DNA of 64,000 bases from Rhabdophis nuchalis (taxonomy: Eukaryota; Chordata; Lepidosauria; Squamata; Natricidae), in NCBI GenBank assembly GCA_039707465.1, contig CM077648.1:70017619-70081618 (forward strand), in the 5' to 3' direction. Position numbers and translations under genes: made by a program. The notes under the pieces are model-generated. The model worked only from the letters and a program-made list of their open reading frames with translations. It searched no databases and was not told where the DNA came from. Positions 43,080 to 54,993 of the stretch are shown here, in pieces; positions within the stretch are counted from its first letter, which is position 1; each line of letters starts with the position of its first letter.

Positions 43080-44340
43080 ACATTAGCATTAGAAGAGGCC
43101 AAAACCCAATGGATGGTGATCCTCCACAATACAAACTCCCCCAAATTTAAAAAAAACTTCATGACAGTATTTCGGTGGCAATTTGAAGACCTGCTAGCTG
43201 ATCGCAAGGCCAGAGATCACATAAAGACTGTGAGATAAGGGCACAGAGCAATGGCAGAATGCATGGAGGAATCCTGTGACTTGGCATGCTTTCTCAACTG
43301 GCCGGAGAACATCCCCATGAGCTACTTCAAAGATGGGCTGAGTGATGGCCTGTACACCAATTGCATTAAGAGGGGGGTTCTCTCCCCTCTTCATGATTGG
43401 TGCATGCTAGCCAAGGAGGTGGAGATTGACCAAACTTAAAACAAGTACTGCACGGCCAAAGCCTGGAAGAAGTGACTTCCAGAAAGAAAGAAAGAAGGAA
43501 AGAAAGAGAGAGAGAGAGAGATGGCCAAAACTCAAGCCCCACAAGGATGGTCCACTTCCTGCTTCAAATGTGGCAAAGAAGGCCACTAGACTATGCAGTG
43601 CAGAACCAACCATTCAGCCAAGAAAATGGATCAAACCCCTGGGAAGAAACCACCAGGTTGCAACCCTGCATGAGAGAAATGGCAGTGAAAGGAGTGGAGG
43701 TCATGGAGTTCACTCCCTTAGCTAAAAAGGAAGAGGAAACTATGATCCCACCAGATAAAGACCAAGGGCTAACCAATACCAATTCCCATGATGGCCCCTT
43801 GGGCTGCTTACACCTGAGACTGTCCCCATAGAACTCCATTTACCAGGGTTGGGGTTAAATGCCACATTAAGAGCCCTATTGCACTTGGTCTGCACTAGGT
43901 ACTTGGTGAACTCGGTGCTGGTGGAATGCTAGCCATCAGGCTAAGGAGGCTAAAAGTCCCAGTTGCCTTCTGCCAAATAGATGGCTTGGTCATGGGAGGC
44001 ATCACTGCAATGTTTGCTACTGACCACATAGAAATGCAGATGGGCCCCCACTCAGAAATCCTGAGCTTCATAGTGGCACCAGGGATGGAAAGATCCCTCT
44101 TCTTAGAGCTGGGCTGGCTAAAAAAGTGCAATCCTTATGTGAACTGAAGGAGGGGATATCTGAAATTCAAAACAGCTGCCGACTTCCAAATGAAAAGGAA
44201 ATTCCAACAAACTCATCTCTGCGCTGTGAATTTGGCATGATGATGCAGGGGAAAAAACTTTCCCACCATTCTCAAGGAATACAGAGATCTGAGGGATAAG
44301 TTTAGTGAAAAGGGGTCAGATCAACTCAGAAGCTGACCTG
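43080..44340 (+). pseudogene. Gypsy gag and protease remnant (plus strand)
   Basis: 43251-43439 reads ECMEESCDLACFLNWPENIPMSYFKDGLSDGLYTNCIKRG and LAKEVEIDQT, the second half of a sushi-type gag core. A zinc knuckle CFKCGKEGH follows near 43561-43587, broken by a stop. The protease part at 43926-44147 reads LKVPVAFCQIDGLVMGG and LFLELGWLKKCNPYVN, matching the region after the active site in A-C. LKEYRDLRDKFSEKGSD appears near 44265-44315. A (GAAA)n/(GA)n tract lies at 43480-43521 within the gag. Confidence 0.75.
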
Positions 44341-44412
44341 TCTGAAGCCATTTTTCTCCAGCCTCATAGTTGTCACGAACTTTGAAAGGGGGAAGGGAGG
44401 GGGAAGCAGATA

Positions 44413-44659
<247 letters not shown>

Positions 44660-44689
44660 ATAATAATAATAATAATAATTATTATTATT

Positions 44690-44748
44690 ATTATTATTTT
44701 ATTTATAACCCGCTCTCTCCCCCCCCGAAGGGACTCGACAGGCTCCAC
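44690..44748 (-). mobile_element. Stub of an L2-like LINE 3' end
   Basis: TTTATTTATAACCCGCTCTC...CCGAAGGGACTCG resembles the 3' terminal block of element E (39530-39575). Only about 50 bp remain. The neighbouring AAT/ATT microsatellite probably began as its tail. Confidence 0.5.
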
Positions 44749-46150
44749 AAAAACCCAGCCGGACAAACCGCTTCCAGGGGATCTTCAAATCGGAACCATT
44801 CTGGAGGAACGGGGAAAGAGGAGAGACATCTCAAATGACCAAGAGGAACCGGCAATGACCACTTCAAAGTCGGGGCAACCAGACCAAGCTGTTTGAGCAG
44901 GAGCAGTGTTGGAGCAAAGAGTTGGATTTGGGTGAAAGAGTGACCAACCCAAAGGTAAAGAAATTTTAAATTTGGATCTTAAAAGAGACCTGGAGTGGAA
45001 TCAGCAGCTGGTAGAAGAGAGCCCAAATGATGAGCAGGAAGAAATGGAAGAAAGAGAGATTGAAAAAGAAAAATATTTAGATGATTTCACAGTGGCACAC
45101 AAAAAATAGACCAGGAGGAATGGCCCCCCCAAAAGAAAAAATTAAACAAAGATGGGATAATAGAGGGGAAAGATTGGAAGAAAATCTGGGAAAAGTTACC
45201 CGAACAATAAAATTAAAGGGAGAAAAAAGAGTGGGGGGAAAATATATATAGGATGTCAGCTCCGGTGAGCCCACATGCCCGGAGCTGCCATTCGGGGGCG
45301 ACAACTGGGCCAGCTGCCAAGACTCATGCTTACCAGATGGAGAGCACCCTCCTCCACAATCAGTCCAGTTGAAAACTCTACATAAGTCTTCATGACTGAC
45401 TGCTGGGAGGTTTCCACTGAAAACATTCCAGAACTGATAACTGACTGAGAACAATCCATGATTGTTGGATTGCTGAGTGGTTTTCACTCTGGGTCACAAG
45501 GTAATAGATATCCATGCGCACAGGGGTGGGGTTTAGCCTAATTACTAAGTAACTATAAAAGTTGGTGGGGAGCACTGGATGTAAAGTCTAAGGACCACAC
45601 GGTGGCATGGAAGCCTACAGTAGAACCTCTAGAGGCCGGTGTGGAGCAGGCCCATTCAGGAATGACAGGGGATTAGTGTCTGGGCTCACCAGAAGTTTAG
45701 GATCACAGAGGCTTTCCACTCCATGCTCTCCTGCTCACTCCTTCTGGAACCCATTTCACCCAATGGTGTGAAAGGCACAGCTCAGTCGACGATTGGAGTT
45801 ACTCCACCGCAGTGGGTAGCCAATCCATACAGATGCTGCAGGAAATGTTTGGGGCAGTGAGCTTCCAAGATAATGAATATGGCAGTGGTTGGAGAGATAT
45901 TGAGGCAGGGTCCAGAATGGTATGGTGCCCAAGGGGCTGCAAGAGTAGGAGATCAGCAGTCCAGTGTTTCGGTACTCCAAGCTGCCAGGGACACCTGTGG
46001 GAGATGAGCGGTGTGAGAGAGCTATGTACCCCACCCTCTCCTTACCCAGAGGGGGTCTCCAGCTGGTTATGGGCCTGGAGTGATTAGATGCTGGGATCCA
46101 CTGGCAATACAAACTACTTTTGACAGTAGCCTGGGTAGAGTGGCCCTCTT
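44749..46150. other. Interval without recognisable gene
   Basis: Purine-rich to about 45240, then GC-mixed. The word TGTCAG at 45254 and a TATAAAAG box at about 45555 look LTR-like, but I found no matching end. No protein motif was recognised. Confidence 0.3.
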
Positions 46151-46159
46151 CTTAGGCCA

Positions 46160-47130
46160 GGTGTTAAATCACATGGATCACAAGGCCATATGTATAAGTC
46201 GCAGTGGGACATGGTGATGGCCATGACAGCAGTGATGGATGGAGAGGCTGCTGACTGGGTGGCTGATTTGTATGGGGAGCCCCTGCCTCAGAGGCTTCCA
46301 TCGCATCAGCAACCATGCCAGCATCTAACTGGGAACAAAGTTGTGTGATTTTGTCTTCTAGAAAATCCACAAATTCCTCACTGCGCCCCTTCAAGTGGAC
46401 CTCAATCTCCTCCTTCCCCAGGGGGAGGAGGCTCACCTTAAAGAGGGTATACCACGGACGCCAGAGAGGTCTACGGATGAGGAGAGGTCGCATGGATGCA
46501 ATCCTATCCAGAGCCTCAGTTACCTTCCTATTCCAAACAGTGACTAAGAGCTCGGCTGGACTGCGCAGTAGATCTGCAGTTATAACCCCAGCTCCTTCTG
46601 GAACCCATCCAGGACCATTAGTCAACAGGGGTGGGCCAATCTAATAGGTCCTTCCTCCCTGCGGGTGGGGGCTACAGCTCTTGAGAAACTTATTGCAACT
46701 AGATTGTGATCCAACCATGACAAGGAGGCCAAGGACAGGTCCACCAATTCCAGGTCACATAGGCACTGCTCCGACAAGAACACCAATTCAGGTGTGGGAC
46801 CACTATTTCTAGTTTGTCCCTGGATGACCTGGAACAGGCCCATGGAAGTCATGGTTTTCATGAAATCTCAAGCTACCTCTGCCCCCACTCCTGGGGATGG
46901 CAGGTTGAAATCCCCCAGAACTATAAGCCTGGGAAATTCCACAACCAGGCTTGCAGTGAGGTCCAGAAGCCTGGATAGGGAGGCTGCCATGCAGCAGGGA
47001 AATTGGTACAGCAGCAGCAATCCCACCTGACCCTTTGAGCCCAACATAAGAAAAGGGTCTCACAGCCGGGCACTTGGAGGCTACAAGAGATTCTCTGAAA
47101 ACAACAGCCACACACCCTCGCTGCTTCACC
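46160..47130 (-). pseudogene. L2-like LINE endonuclease and linker remnant, decayed
   Basis: Minus-strand broken frames read GCVAVVFRESLVASKCPA, VLGDFNLPSPGV-like codons near 46905, FMKTMTSMGLFQVIQG, and ELVDLSLASLSWLDHNLVAISF (terminal D-H motif of an APE endonuclease). Then 46164-46625 reads TALDRIASMRPLLIRR-like and KGRSEEFVDFLEDKITQL, matching the linker before RT in D, F and G. It is more diverged than those copies, so an older subfamily. Confidence 0.68.
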
Positions 47131-47985
47131 TAAAGTTCTGCCTTATTGCAAAGCCTATTTTCTTTCAATTTTTATTCCTCTCACAGCCACTTAAACACCT
47201 CAAACTTTAAAAAAAACACAAATAAAATATTTTTTTTCTAGAGGCTTAGGAATCTTGATGGACAACTGAGTTAGAACCAAGTATTTCCAGGAAAGAACAC
47301 AATCGTCAAACTATTCTTTCATGCACTTTTCTTAGAACCTAAACCAATGTCAGCACATCCTGATCATAAAGGCAAAGACATACTGCATATGCATGCAACT
47401 GAATGTTGACAGGGTCTGCATATACTATTCATCCAGCTGACGCAGAACTGACTGCACGTAAGTTAAACAACACCAATCACTACCAATGTATGTTCAGCAT
47501 ATTCATATGCATAAATGTTCTATACCAACTTTTCACAACCCAATGACCTTAGATTTCAGATTTCACGCTCTAAGTAATTTCCATTCCAAAAAAAGCTTTT
47601 TAGAAGATATACTGAAATTCTTTAAAATCCTCAAAGTGAATCTATACTGTCAAAATAAATAATTTCCAAAAGTATATCCTATAACACTTTCTCATTTTCT
47701 TAAAAAAATAGATTCATGCTAATAGCCAAGCTGACTGAAGATCAGTTCTGAAGGGTTCGTTAGAAGGACAGCAAGTGAGAATGGCTACAGAATGGACCAC
47801 TCTGTTCTTTGGAATGTAAAGTGATTCCATTCTATCAGAAATTATGCAGAGGTTAAAAAGATATCCATATGCAATATAGCCAGACATATATGGCTACTTT
47901 AGATTTAATTACAGTGCAAAGTGTAAAGACAAAATGTATTGTATATGTCATGCAGTTGATGTCTGTGAATCAGAAAAAACAATTT
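47131..47985. other. Non-coding interval, nothing recognised
   Basis: AT-rich, no supported features. Confidence 0.4.
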
Positions 47986-48450
47986 CTCCTGGGGGAGAAA
48001 TTTTGGGTATTCATTGGATGAATATGGAATAGGACAGTAAAATTAACAATGGCAGTGTCTTTTAAAGAAAACATATTTAAGATTCTCTATAGATGGCATA
48101 TACCACCACCAAGAATCACAAAGATGTTTCCTGGAACACCTGAAGAATGTTGGAAATGCACATTCTACCATCAATGGTGGACATGTCCACAAGCCCAAAG
48201 ATATTGGTGTAAGATAAAAGATTGGCTTATGGAGATCATGGGAGTTACTTTTCAACTAAAACCAGAGGTTTATTTATTGGGAATAAACCCCGGTAACATA
48301 AGGAGAAAAGACTGATATCTCTTTATACATATTACCACTGCAGCTACAATAGTATATGCGCAAATTTGGAAAGGGAAGGAACTACCATCAGACCAACTAA
48401 TTATCAATAAAATCTTTTGGTGTGCTGAATGTGATAGACTAACATATATT
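47986..48450 (+). pseudogene. L1 ORF2 C-terminus, split by an ORF1-only LINE
   Basis: 48049-48315 reads VSFKENIFKILYRWHIPPPRITKMFPGTPEECWKC and WWTCPQAQRYWCKIKDWL, the L1 ORF2 terminal knuckle region. It then continues past a stop with IWKGKELPSDQLIINKIFWCAECDRLTYI to the insertion point. It resumes at 49316 with the last ORF2 codons and the 3' UTR. Confidence 0.82.
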
Positions 48451-49300
48451 CTTTTTTTTTTTTATTGAAAAGGTGTTATTGAGTTTTACAAATTTTTATA
48501 CAAATAGGGTAAGGGTAAATAAGGTATTATAAAGACATTGTGAGAACCTCCATGTTAGAGTCAGTGGCCCCAGCCGGGGCTTCATAAAAGAATATATAAT
48601 TAATACAGTAAATTTTCATTTGTACTACAAAGTGGAAAGAGATACAAATATATCATTGTAAAATCTATGCTAACAATCATGTATAAACATCCAAATAAAA
48701 GTTGTACAATACAAAAATAAAGTCACTTTTGAGATCTAAGTCTTTTGGCAATTGTGTCTTCCTCTCCCTGACCTCCGGTGGGCGAGGCCGCAGCACCCTC
48801 CGTTCTCCCATTTTCATCCTCCAGGATTGAGGAATGTTTTTTAAGAAAGGCTTCTGCCTCTGCAATTGTTTTAATTCTCACCCTTCCTCCCTCCCAGAAC
48901 ACCAACATCCCCTCTGGCATCACCCACTTGAACCAGATCCCCTTTTTAAATAAACTTTTGGACAAGAAGGAATACTTCCTTCTTATCTCTCTAATCTTTT
49001 TCGGGACCTGCTTCAAGATGGCAATCTCATTCTGCTGGTAAATTAAAGGACTGTCTCTCTGCGCTCTCAGGATCCTTTCCCTTGTTGACCTTCTGACAAA
49101 TTTAATATGTATCTCTCTGGGTACTTCATTTATCCTGGCATATGCTGAATTTATTCTATATATCAGATCAATGTCCCCCCTAATATCTTCTTTGCTCTTT
49201 TGTATATAATCTGCTAAAATTGTACACATTAAATCAGTCAAATCTTCGTCGTTAGACTCAGGAACGTTCTGAAATCTTAAAAAATAAGATATCCTTTCAA
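48451..49300 (-). mobile_element. ORF1-only LINE copy (5'-truncated) in L1 ORF2
   Basis: Minus-strand copy flanked by a perfect 15-bp duplication, AGACTAACATATATT (48436-48450 and 49301-49315). The tail is a T-run on the plus strand at 48452-48463. It holds the RRM and C-terminal part of ORF1 and then 272 bp of 3' UTR with no ORF2. Confidence 0.88.
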
Positions 49301-49310
49301 AGACTAACAT
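48723..49310 (-). CDS. L1-type ORF1p, RRM and C-terminal domains (truncated copy)
   Basis: 195 codons open: ISYFLRFQNVPESNDEDLTDLM (RRM start), DIDLIYRINSAYARINEVPREIHIKFVRRSTRE, then ILKQVPKKIREIRRKYSFLSK, IWFKWVMPEGMLVFWEGG, AEAFLKKHSSIL and the end EEDTIAKRLRSQK. The coiled coil is missing through 5' truncation, and the first Met comes from the target duplication, so this is not a natural start. The best preserved ORF1 C-terminus of the family in this window. Confidence 0.82.
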   Translation of the reverse strand: MLVFERISYFLRFQNVPESNDEDLTDLMCTILADYIQKSKEDIRGDIDLIYRINSAYARINEVPREIHIKFVRRSTRERILRAQRDSPLIYQQNEIAILKQVPKKIREIRRKYSFLSKSLFKKGIWFKWVMPEGMLVFWEGGRVRIKTIAEAEAFLKKHSSILEDENGRTEGAAASPTGGQGEEDTIAKRLRSQK

Positions 49311-49315
49311 ATATT

Positions 49316-49672
49316 TTTAAGGATGGACAAGAAACAATATTTTGTCAAAGTTGGGAAAAATGATACAAATGGATAGAGGTAAAAAGATCACGAGATAAGC
49401 GATAGGGAAAAATGCACAGTGCAGATATATAAATAGTAAATAAAATAAATATATGGAGCAGTAACTACTATAATGAATTAAGGATTAATAAATGTAAGCT
49501 GTAGATAGGCAGAAATAACTGGAAATGTAGTAAGATGATATATGATGTTACTTTGTAACTGTATACATATAGGGGGTGAGTCACTCCCAGTTGTATCTAT
49601 GTATTGTCTTGTTAACGTCGTTTAAGATTTCCTCGTGTTTTTGTTCTCAATAAATCGTAAAAAAAAAGAAAA
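49316..49672 (+). mobile_element. L1 ORF2 last codons and 3' UTR
   Basis: FKDGQETIFCQSWEK ends ORF2, followed by a 3' UTR with CATATAGGGGGTGAGTCAC and a poly-A at about 49659. The same end closes the deleted L1 at 41800-42172. Confidence 0.78.
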
Positions 49673-50730
49673 AGAAATCTAGCATCTATTATTAATTTAT
49701 AAATCCTAAGCTTTGATTTAAAAATCCAATTAGGCTGTTTAAGTATCTAGTAAACCCAGTGATACCATCCATAATGTAACATTGTCACATTTTATTATGG
49801 GTCACTGACCCAAATTTCATTTTTAAAAAGTATATAATGCACAGTGCAGTAATAAAAGCTTACAGTCATGCATAATCTACTTTGCTATTAATATCACGAG
49901 TTCTATTGATTACAATTATAAATTTTCAACAGCAAGAGTTATTCTGGGATCAGAACCAGCATACAGTATAAAATTATTTTATATGACCTGAAAGTGGGCT
50001 ACAAAGATACGTTAATAACTCATTTGGGGATCTCTTGGTTAAAATTAAAGTACATCATGGCATATGGTCCTAGGACTCGGTGCCCCCATCTTTCAAGGGA
50101 CAAAGTCTTCTGACATAAAAGATTTTGTGATATTTGTCATCCAACATTGTTGATGGTAAAATAGTGAAAAGATTTTCCATAGTTTGCTATTTGTAAGTTG
50201 GGTAAGATGGAATCCTGGTTTAAAATTAAATCTGTTGTGCCCCAATTGAGCTCCAAGTGACATCTCCAAGTGACATTGTGTTTGTAATTCTGTAATAAGA
50301 ATTCTTTGCTTAAGGCCCACCATTGTCTGATCTTGTCCGGAGTTTATCAATTTCTCCCAATCCATCCTCTCTCCATGTATAATGTCCTTGTTCATTTGGA
50401 CATACCTTCCATATCTAGTTTCAACCAGAGGCTTGTTGTTCATTATATGGGAGGCAACATAACATTTTGGTATTCACATAATCAAATATAAGAAGGTTTT
50501 TAATACTGTTAATGTCAAAATACCTGTTGTTGTTGCAGTGCTTTCAATTCAATTTGACTCTTGGCAGTTACCTCTGCAAATCCCTGCAGGATATAGAAGT
50601 TTCCCACAGTCTCTCAATATATTCTGGATTTTAATGTATTGGTTCCAGTGAGGATTGATAGCAAACTAAACCTCCTCCTAGTGCTTAGAAGTGAAAGGTT
50701 TTCAATCACACCTATAATGCAGGCTGTGGA
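49673..50730. other. Non-coding interval, nothing recognised
   Basis: AT-rich; the short frames have no recognisable motif. Confidence 0.4.
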
Positions 50731-52795
50731 CTTGCCCCGCGACTCGACTGAGGACCTAGTGGCCGCATGGTTAAGTGCGGCCACGGGGGCCTTGGACCGA
50801 GTCGCGCCCTTGCGGCCTCTCTTGCGGCGACGAACCACCTGGGCTCCTTGGTTTACCGAGGGGCTTAGGGAGATGAAGCGCCACAAGAGACGCCTAGAGA
50901 GCAGATGGAGATCCTCTCGCTCCGAAGCCGACCGAACACTAGTGAGAGACCATATTAGGACTTACTTAGTGGCGATAAGAGTGGCCAAACGTGAGTATTG
51001 TGCCACTCTTATTGCATCCGCAGATAACCGCCCTGCCGCCCTGTTTGGGGTGACCCGCTCCCTCCTTCAACAGAGGCCGCGGGAAGCCCCGTTACAGGGT
51101 CGAGCAGAGGAATTTGGGACTTATCTGCAGGAGAAAATCACTCGGATTCGGAGCGAGCTACCCTCCATCGACAGTGGTCCAGTCGAGAGGGCCGAGGCTG
51201 CTCTTGTGATACCATCTTGGGAGGAGTTTGATTTTGTTACCACCGAGGATATGGACAAGTTGTCAAAGAGACTTAGGGCTACCACATGTTTATTGGACCC
51301 GTGTCCCTCCTGGCTTGTACTGGCATCCTGGGAGACGACACGAGGCTGGCTCCAGGGCATTGTCAACGCATCTTTGAGTGAGGGGTCCTTGCCTGCCGTC
51401 TTGAAAGAGGCGGTAGTAAGGCCCCTCCTCAAGAAGCCGTCCCTGGATCCAGCATTATTAGAGAACTATCGTCCTGTCTCCAACCTCCACTTTCTAGTGA
51501 AGGTTGTTGAGAGTGTGGTGGCTCAACAGTTTCCGCGACACTTGGAGGAAGTTGATTATCTAGACCCGCGCCAGTCCGGCTTCCGACCCGGGCACAGCAC
51601 CGAGACGGCATTGGTCGCGTTGGTTGATGATCTCTGGAGGGCGCGGGATAGAGGATATTCCTCTATCCTAGTCCTATTAGACCTCTCAGCGGCTTTTGAT
51701 ACCATCGACCATGGTATCCTATTGCGCCGACTGGTGGGGTTGGGGCTGGGAGGCACCGTTTTGCGGTGGTTCTCATCCTACCTCTCTGGTCGGTCGCAAT
51801 ATGTGTTGGCAGGGGGGCAGAGGTCGGCCTCGAGACCCCTCATATGTGGGGTTCCTCAGGGGTCGGTCCTCTCGCCCCTACTGTTCAACACATATATGAA
51901 GCCGCTGGGTGAGATCATCCGTGGTTTTGGGGTGGGATATCATCTGTACGCTGATGATACTCAGTTGTACATATCCACCCCAGACCACCCCAACGATGCC
52001 GTCGAGGTTATGTCCCGGTGCTTGGAAGCCGTACGGATCTGGATGGGTGGTAACAAACTCAAGCTCAACCCGTCCAAGACTGAGTGGCTGTGGCTTCCGG
52101 CACCCCGGTTCAGCCAGATTACTCCAACTCTGGCCATTGGGGGCGAAACACCGGCCCCCGTGGAGAGGGCGCGCAATTTGGGTGTCCTCCTGGATTCCCG
52201 GCTGTCTATGGAAGATCATGTGGCAGCCGTGGCCAGGGGGGCGTTTCATCAGGTACGCCTGATGCGCCAATTGCGCCCCTTACTGGACCGGGGTGCCTTA
52301 CGCACAGTCACTCAAGCACTCGTCACCTCTCGACTCGACTACTGTAATGCTCTCTACATGGGGCTCCCCTTGAGGTGCACCCGAAAGCTGCAGCTAGTCC
52401 AGAACGCAGCCGCGCGGGTGATTACGGGAGCCCCCAGATGCTCCCACATAACACCGATCCTGCGCGAGCTGCACTGGCTTCCTGTGGTCTTTCGGGTGCG
52501 CTTCAAGGTCTTGACGACCATCTTTAAAGCGCTCCATGGCTCGGGGCCTAGTTATATGCGAGACCGCCTCCTGCCCCATACATCCCTCAGACCGATACGC
52601 TCCCACAGAGAGTGCCTCCTCAGGGTGCCGTCGGCTGGACAATGCCGACTGGCGACACCCAGGGGAAGAGCCTTCTCTGTGGCGGGCCCTGCCCTTTGGA
52701 ACGACCTACCCCCTGAACTCCGCACCATCTCCGACCTCCGCCTCTTCCGCAAGTGTCTGAAGACACACCTATTCCATCTAGCCGGCCTAGCGTAA
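50639..52795 (+). CDS. Element F L2-like RT and C-terminal domain, uninterrupted
   Basis: 718 codons without a stop; the first 30 or so are flanking DNA fused in frame. Then comes the linker (STEDLVAAWLSAATGALDRVAPLRP, GRAEEFGTYLQEKITRIR). RT motifs: [96 protein letters not shown], and the catalytic box [10 protein letters not shown] near residue 440. C-terminal region: [82 protein letters not shown], ending HLFHLAGLA. RT copies RNA at the nicked target. It lacks the endonuclease, so it cannot act alone. Preservation suggests recent activity. Confidence 0.9.
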   Translation: MVPVRIDSKLNLLLVLRSERFSITPIMQAVDLPRDSTEDLVAAWLSAATGALDRVAPLRPLLRRRTTWAPWFTEGLREMKRHKRRLESRWRSSRSEADRTLVRDHIRTYLVAIRVAKREYCATLIASADNRPAALFGVTRSLLQQRPREAPLQGRAEEFGTYLQEKITRIRSELPSIDSGPVERAEAALVIPSWEEFDFVTTEDMDKLSKRLRATTCLLDPCPSWLVLASWETTRGWLQGIVNASLSEGSLPAVLKEAVVRPLLKKPSLDPALLENYRPVSNLHFLVKVVESVVAQQFPRHLEEVDYLDPRQSGFRPGHSTETALVALVDDLWRARDRGYSSILVLLDLSAAFDTIDHGILLRRLVGLGLGGTVLRWFSSYLSGRSQYVLAGGQRSASRPLICGVPQGSVLSPLLFNTYMKPLGEIIRGFGVGYHLYADDTQLYISTPDHPNDAVEVMSRCLEAVRIWMGGNKLKLNPSKTEWLWLPAPRFSQITPTLAIGGETPAPVERARNLGVLLDSRLSMEDHVAAVARGAFHQVRLMRQLRPLLDRGALRTVTQALVTSRLDYCNALYMGLPLRCTRKLQLVQNAAARVITGAPRCSHITPILRELHWLPVVFRVRFKVLTTIFKALHGSGPSYMRDRLLPHTSLRPIRSHRECLLRVPSAGQCRLATPRGRAFSVAGPALWNDLPPELRTISDLRLFRKCLKTHLFHLAGLA

Positions 52796-52995
52796 CCTCC
52801 ATACTGATTATTAGATAGTTTTAAATTTGGGATTTTAATTCGGTTTTTAGCGCAGGGTTTATTTATTAGAATAAGTATTTTAAATTTTGATATATTTTAT
52901 ATATTTTGTATCTATTTTAACATCCCTGTGCGCCGCCCTGGGTCCATTTGGAGAAGGGCGGGGTATAAATTTAATAAATAAATAAATAAATAAAA
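50731..52995 (+). mobile_element. Element F: L2-like LINE, 5'-truncated
   Basis: Plus-strand copy starting within the linker after the endonuclease (compare PRGSTEDLVAAW in G). It contains RT, the C-terminal domain and a 3' UTR with GCGCCGCCCTGGGTCC...GAAGGGCGGGGTATAAAT and an (AATA)n tail to about 52995. No clear target duplication was found. Confidence 0.88.
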
Positions 52996-54203
52996 TATAT
53001 GGACATAAGATTCTTAGTTCTTAACCATTTTTGGATATAACTAATTGAAACTAAAGAGAGCTTTTGTGAGTGACAGAAAATTTCATTAGGTGAATTATTA
53101 TTTATTTATTATAAAGGAAAAAAGAAACACAAGATTTTAAAGATTTTTTTTAAAATGGTAAGAAGCTTAACAAGGAGTCAATGTAAGAAAGTTTAAATTG
53201 GATAAAGGAAAAGTTTTTTTGAAAGTTTTTTTTTAATGAAGATGATTTTGAACAAAAGTAGAATTAAGTTAAATGAATCAGAGATTCATGGGAATGATTT
53301 TTGCTTACTATAAAAGTGCAGGTGCTTTTTTACAAAATAAAAAGTAAAAGTAATATGAATCAGATTGTGATGATAACTAACTATTGAGAGGTTTGAGACT
53401 ATAACTATGGAGTGCTACTTAAGAGGAAAGTATTAAGGACCCAGAAAAAAAAGTAATCTTGGGTTTTCCCATTGTTTGAGTCACTTTCATTTTTTTATTA
53501 CTATATTATAAAGGCACCACCAGAAAAGCAGCAAGAAGTGGGGAGGTGTGTGTGTGGAGAGCTAATCTTGCTTTCTGACTGACTTTTTGCTTTTTTTCAA
53601 TTCTTGTTCTTTTTGCCTGTATACTTTTTACTTTTAAAAAAATCACTAAGCTTATATAAAAAAATTAAATTGTAGTCTCCACCCCAAATGAATGGCTTAT
53701 TTATTCCATACAAATATGTAATCTTAATTAGAGCACTGGAATTTTTTAAAATGGGGAAAACTGTGCTTTCTAAAGTTTCATAAGAAATGTAGCTTTGAAT
53801 TTTCAAAGTAAAACACTTCTTATCTACTTTATTATTCAACTTTAAAACTAATACAAAATAAGCTTCAATATGGTTAGCCAGGACTGATACCAAGAGGTCC
53901 ATTCAGCACCTTATCTGTTCTGTTTGCAGGGTGCAACCACATCCAGTTGTTTTTGATCATGCTACTGTTATCCTGGAGCCTATTTGATTTGAGTTATGCT
54001 TTTGAGACTTTTCTATTATTTTGGATTTTGATTACCAACTGCATTTTTCTTCAACGTTTTGGCTTGATTTTTACAAAAACTCTTACCATCCAAGCTGTGA
54101 CAAAGTCTCCCATCCAGGTCCCCACTGCTGCTACTTTCATAAAGAGTTCATTCTTGATGCCCATGAAGTCTGTCACAATGTATGGTCTGTAAATACAAGC
54201 ATA
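52996..54203. other. Non-coding interval, nothing recognised
   Basis: AT-rich with T-runs; no supported coding. Confidence 0.4.
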
Positions 54204-54216
54204 TATATTGTTAGTC

Positions 54217-54512
54217 CTGGGACACAGTGGCTCAGTGGCTAAGACACTGAGCTTGTCAATCAGAAGATCGGCAGTTTAGCAGTTCCACTCCCTAGCATCA
54301 CGTAATGGGGTGACCTTGTCCCAGCTTCTACCAACCTAGCAGTTCGAAAGCATGTAAAAATGCAAGTGGAAAAATAGGGACTGCCTTTGGTGGGATGGTA
54401 ACAGCGTTCTGGACAACACTGGCTCTTCAGCTTTGAAACGGAGATGAGCACTGCCTACTAGAGTCAGGAATGACTAGCATATATGTGCAAGGGAACCTTT
54501 ACCTTTACCTTT
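54217..54512 (+). mobile_element. tRNA-derived SINE (probably Sauria-SINE type)
   Basis: Flanked by a perfect 13-bp duplication, TATATTGTTAGTC (54204-54216 and 54513-54525). The 5' end has a polymerase III A-box-like stretch, GTGGCTCAGTGGCTAAG, and a worn B box near GCAGTTCCACTCC. The body reads AGCAGTTCGAAAGCATG and GCTTTGAAACGGAGATGAGC, and the tail is ACCTTTACCTTTACC. Squamate SINEs with this layout use Bov-B LINE machinery; a Bov-B lies at 61517. The exact family name is from memory. Confidence 0.8.
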
Positions 54513-54993
54513 TATATTGTTAGTCATTGTTAGTCCAACTATCAGCAGTAACTATATTTTGCTCTGCAGCTTAGATATTTGTTTTCTTTCTTCACTGCAT
54601 TTATAGTCTGTCTTTTATGAATGAGTTCAAGGAAATGCACAGGGGATTCTGTAACAGAGTTGTGCAGCGTTCAGATTCAAACTCCAAAACATGCTTTGGG
54701 TATGCAGAAGCATGATTTTAGCAAGATATATGCCCAACATCTTTTTTTTTTAAATAATTTTTATTGGTTTTTACAAATTTTATAACAGGGAAAAAGGTAT
54801 GTAGGATATAGGAAAGATATTTTAGGGCTTCCATGTCGGAGGTGGTGGTCACCTCCGGGGTTCCATACAAAGAGTAAAGTTTTTTCTTTGGCATAAGGTG
54901 GAAGGGAATACATATATATCATATCATAAATTACATGCATTCAATCATTTGTTTCTATTGACATCCGTAAGGATTACACTATGTAAAAGAAAA

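Noticed and set aside
43480..43521. GAAA/GA tract as a CRISPR-like or regulatory repeat
   Set aside because: Simple microsatellite inside a decayed gag, with no spacers and no regular unit.
45254..45760. Possible LTR with TGTCAG start and TATAAAAG box
   Set aside because: No matching CTGACA-like end, no flanking duplication and no similarity to LTRs A-C could be found by eye.
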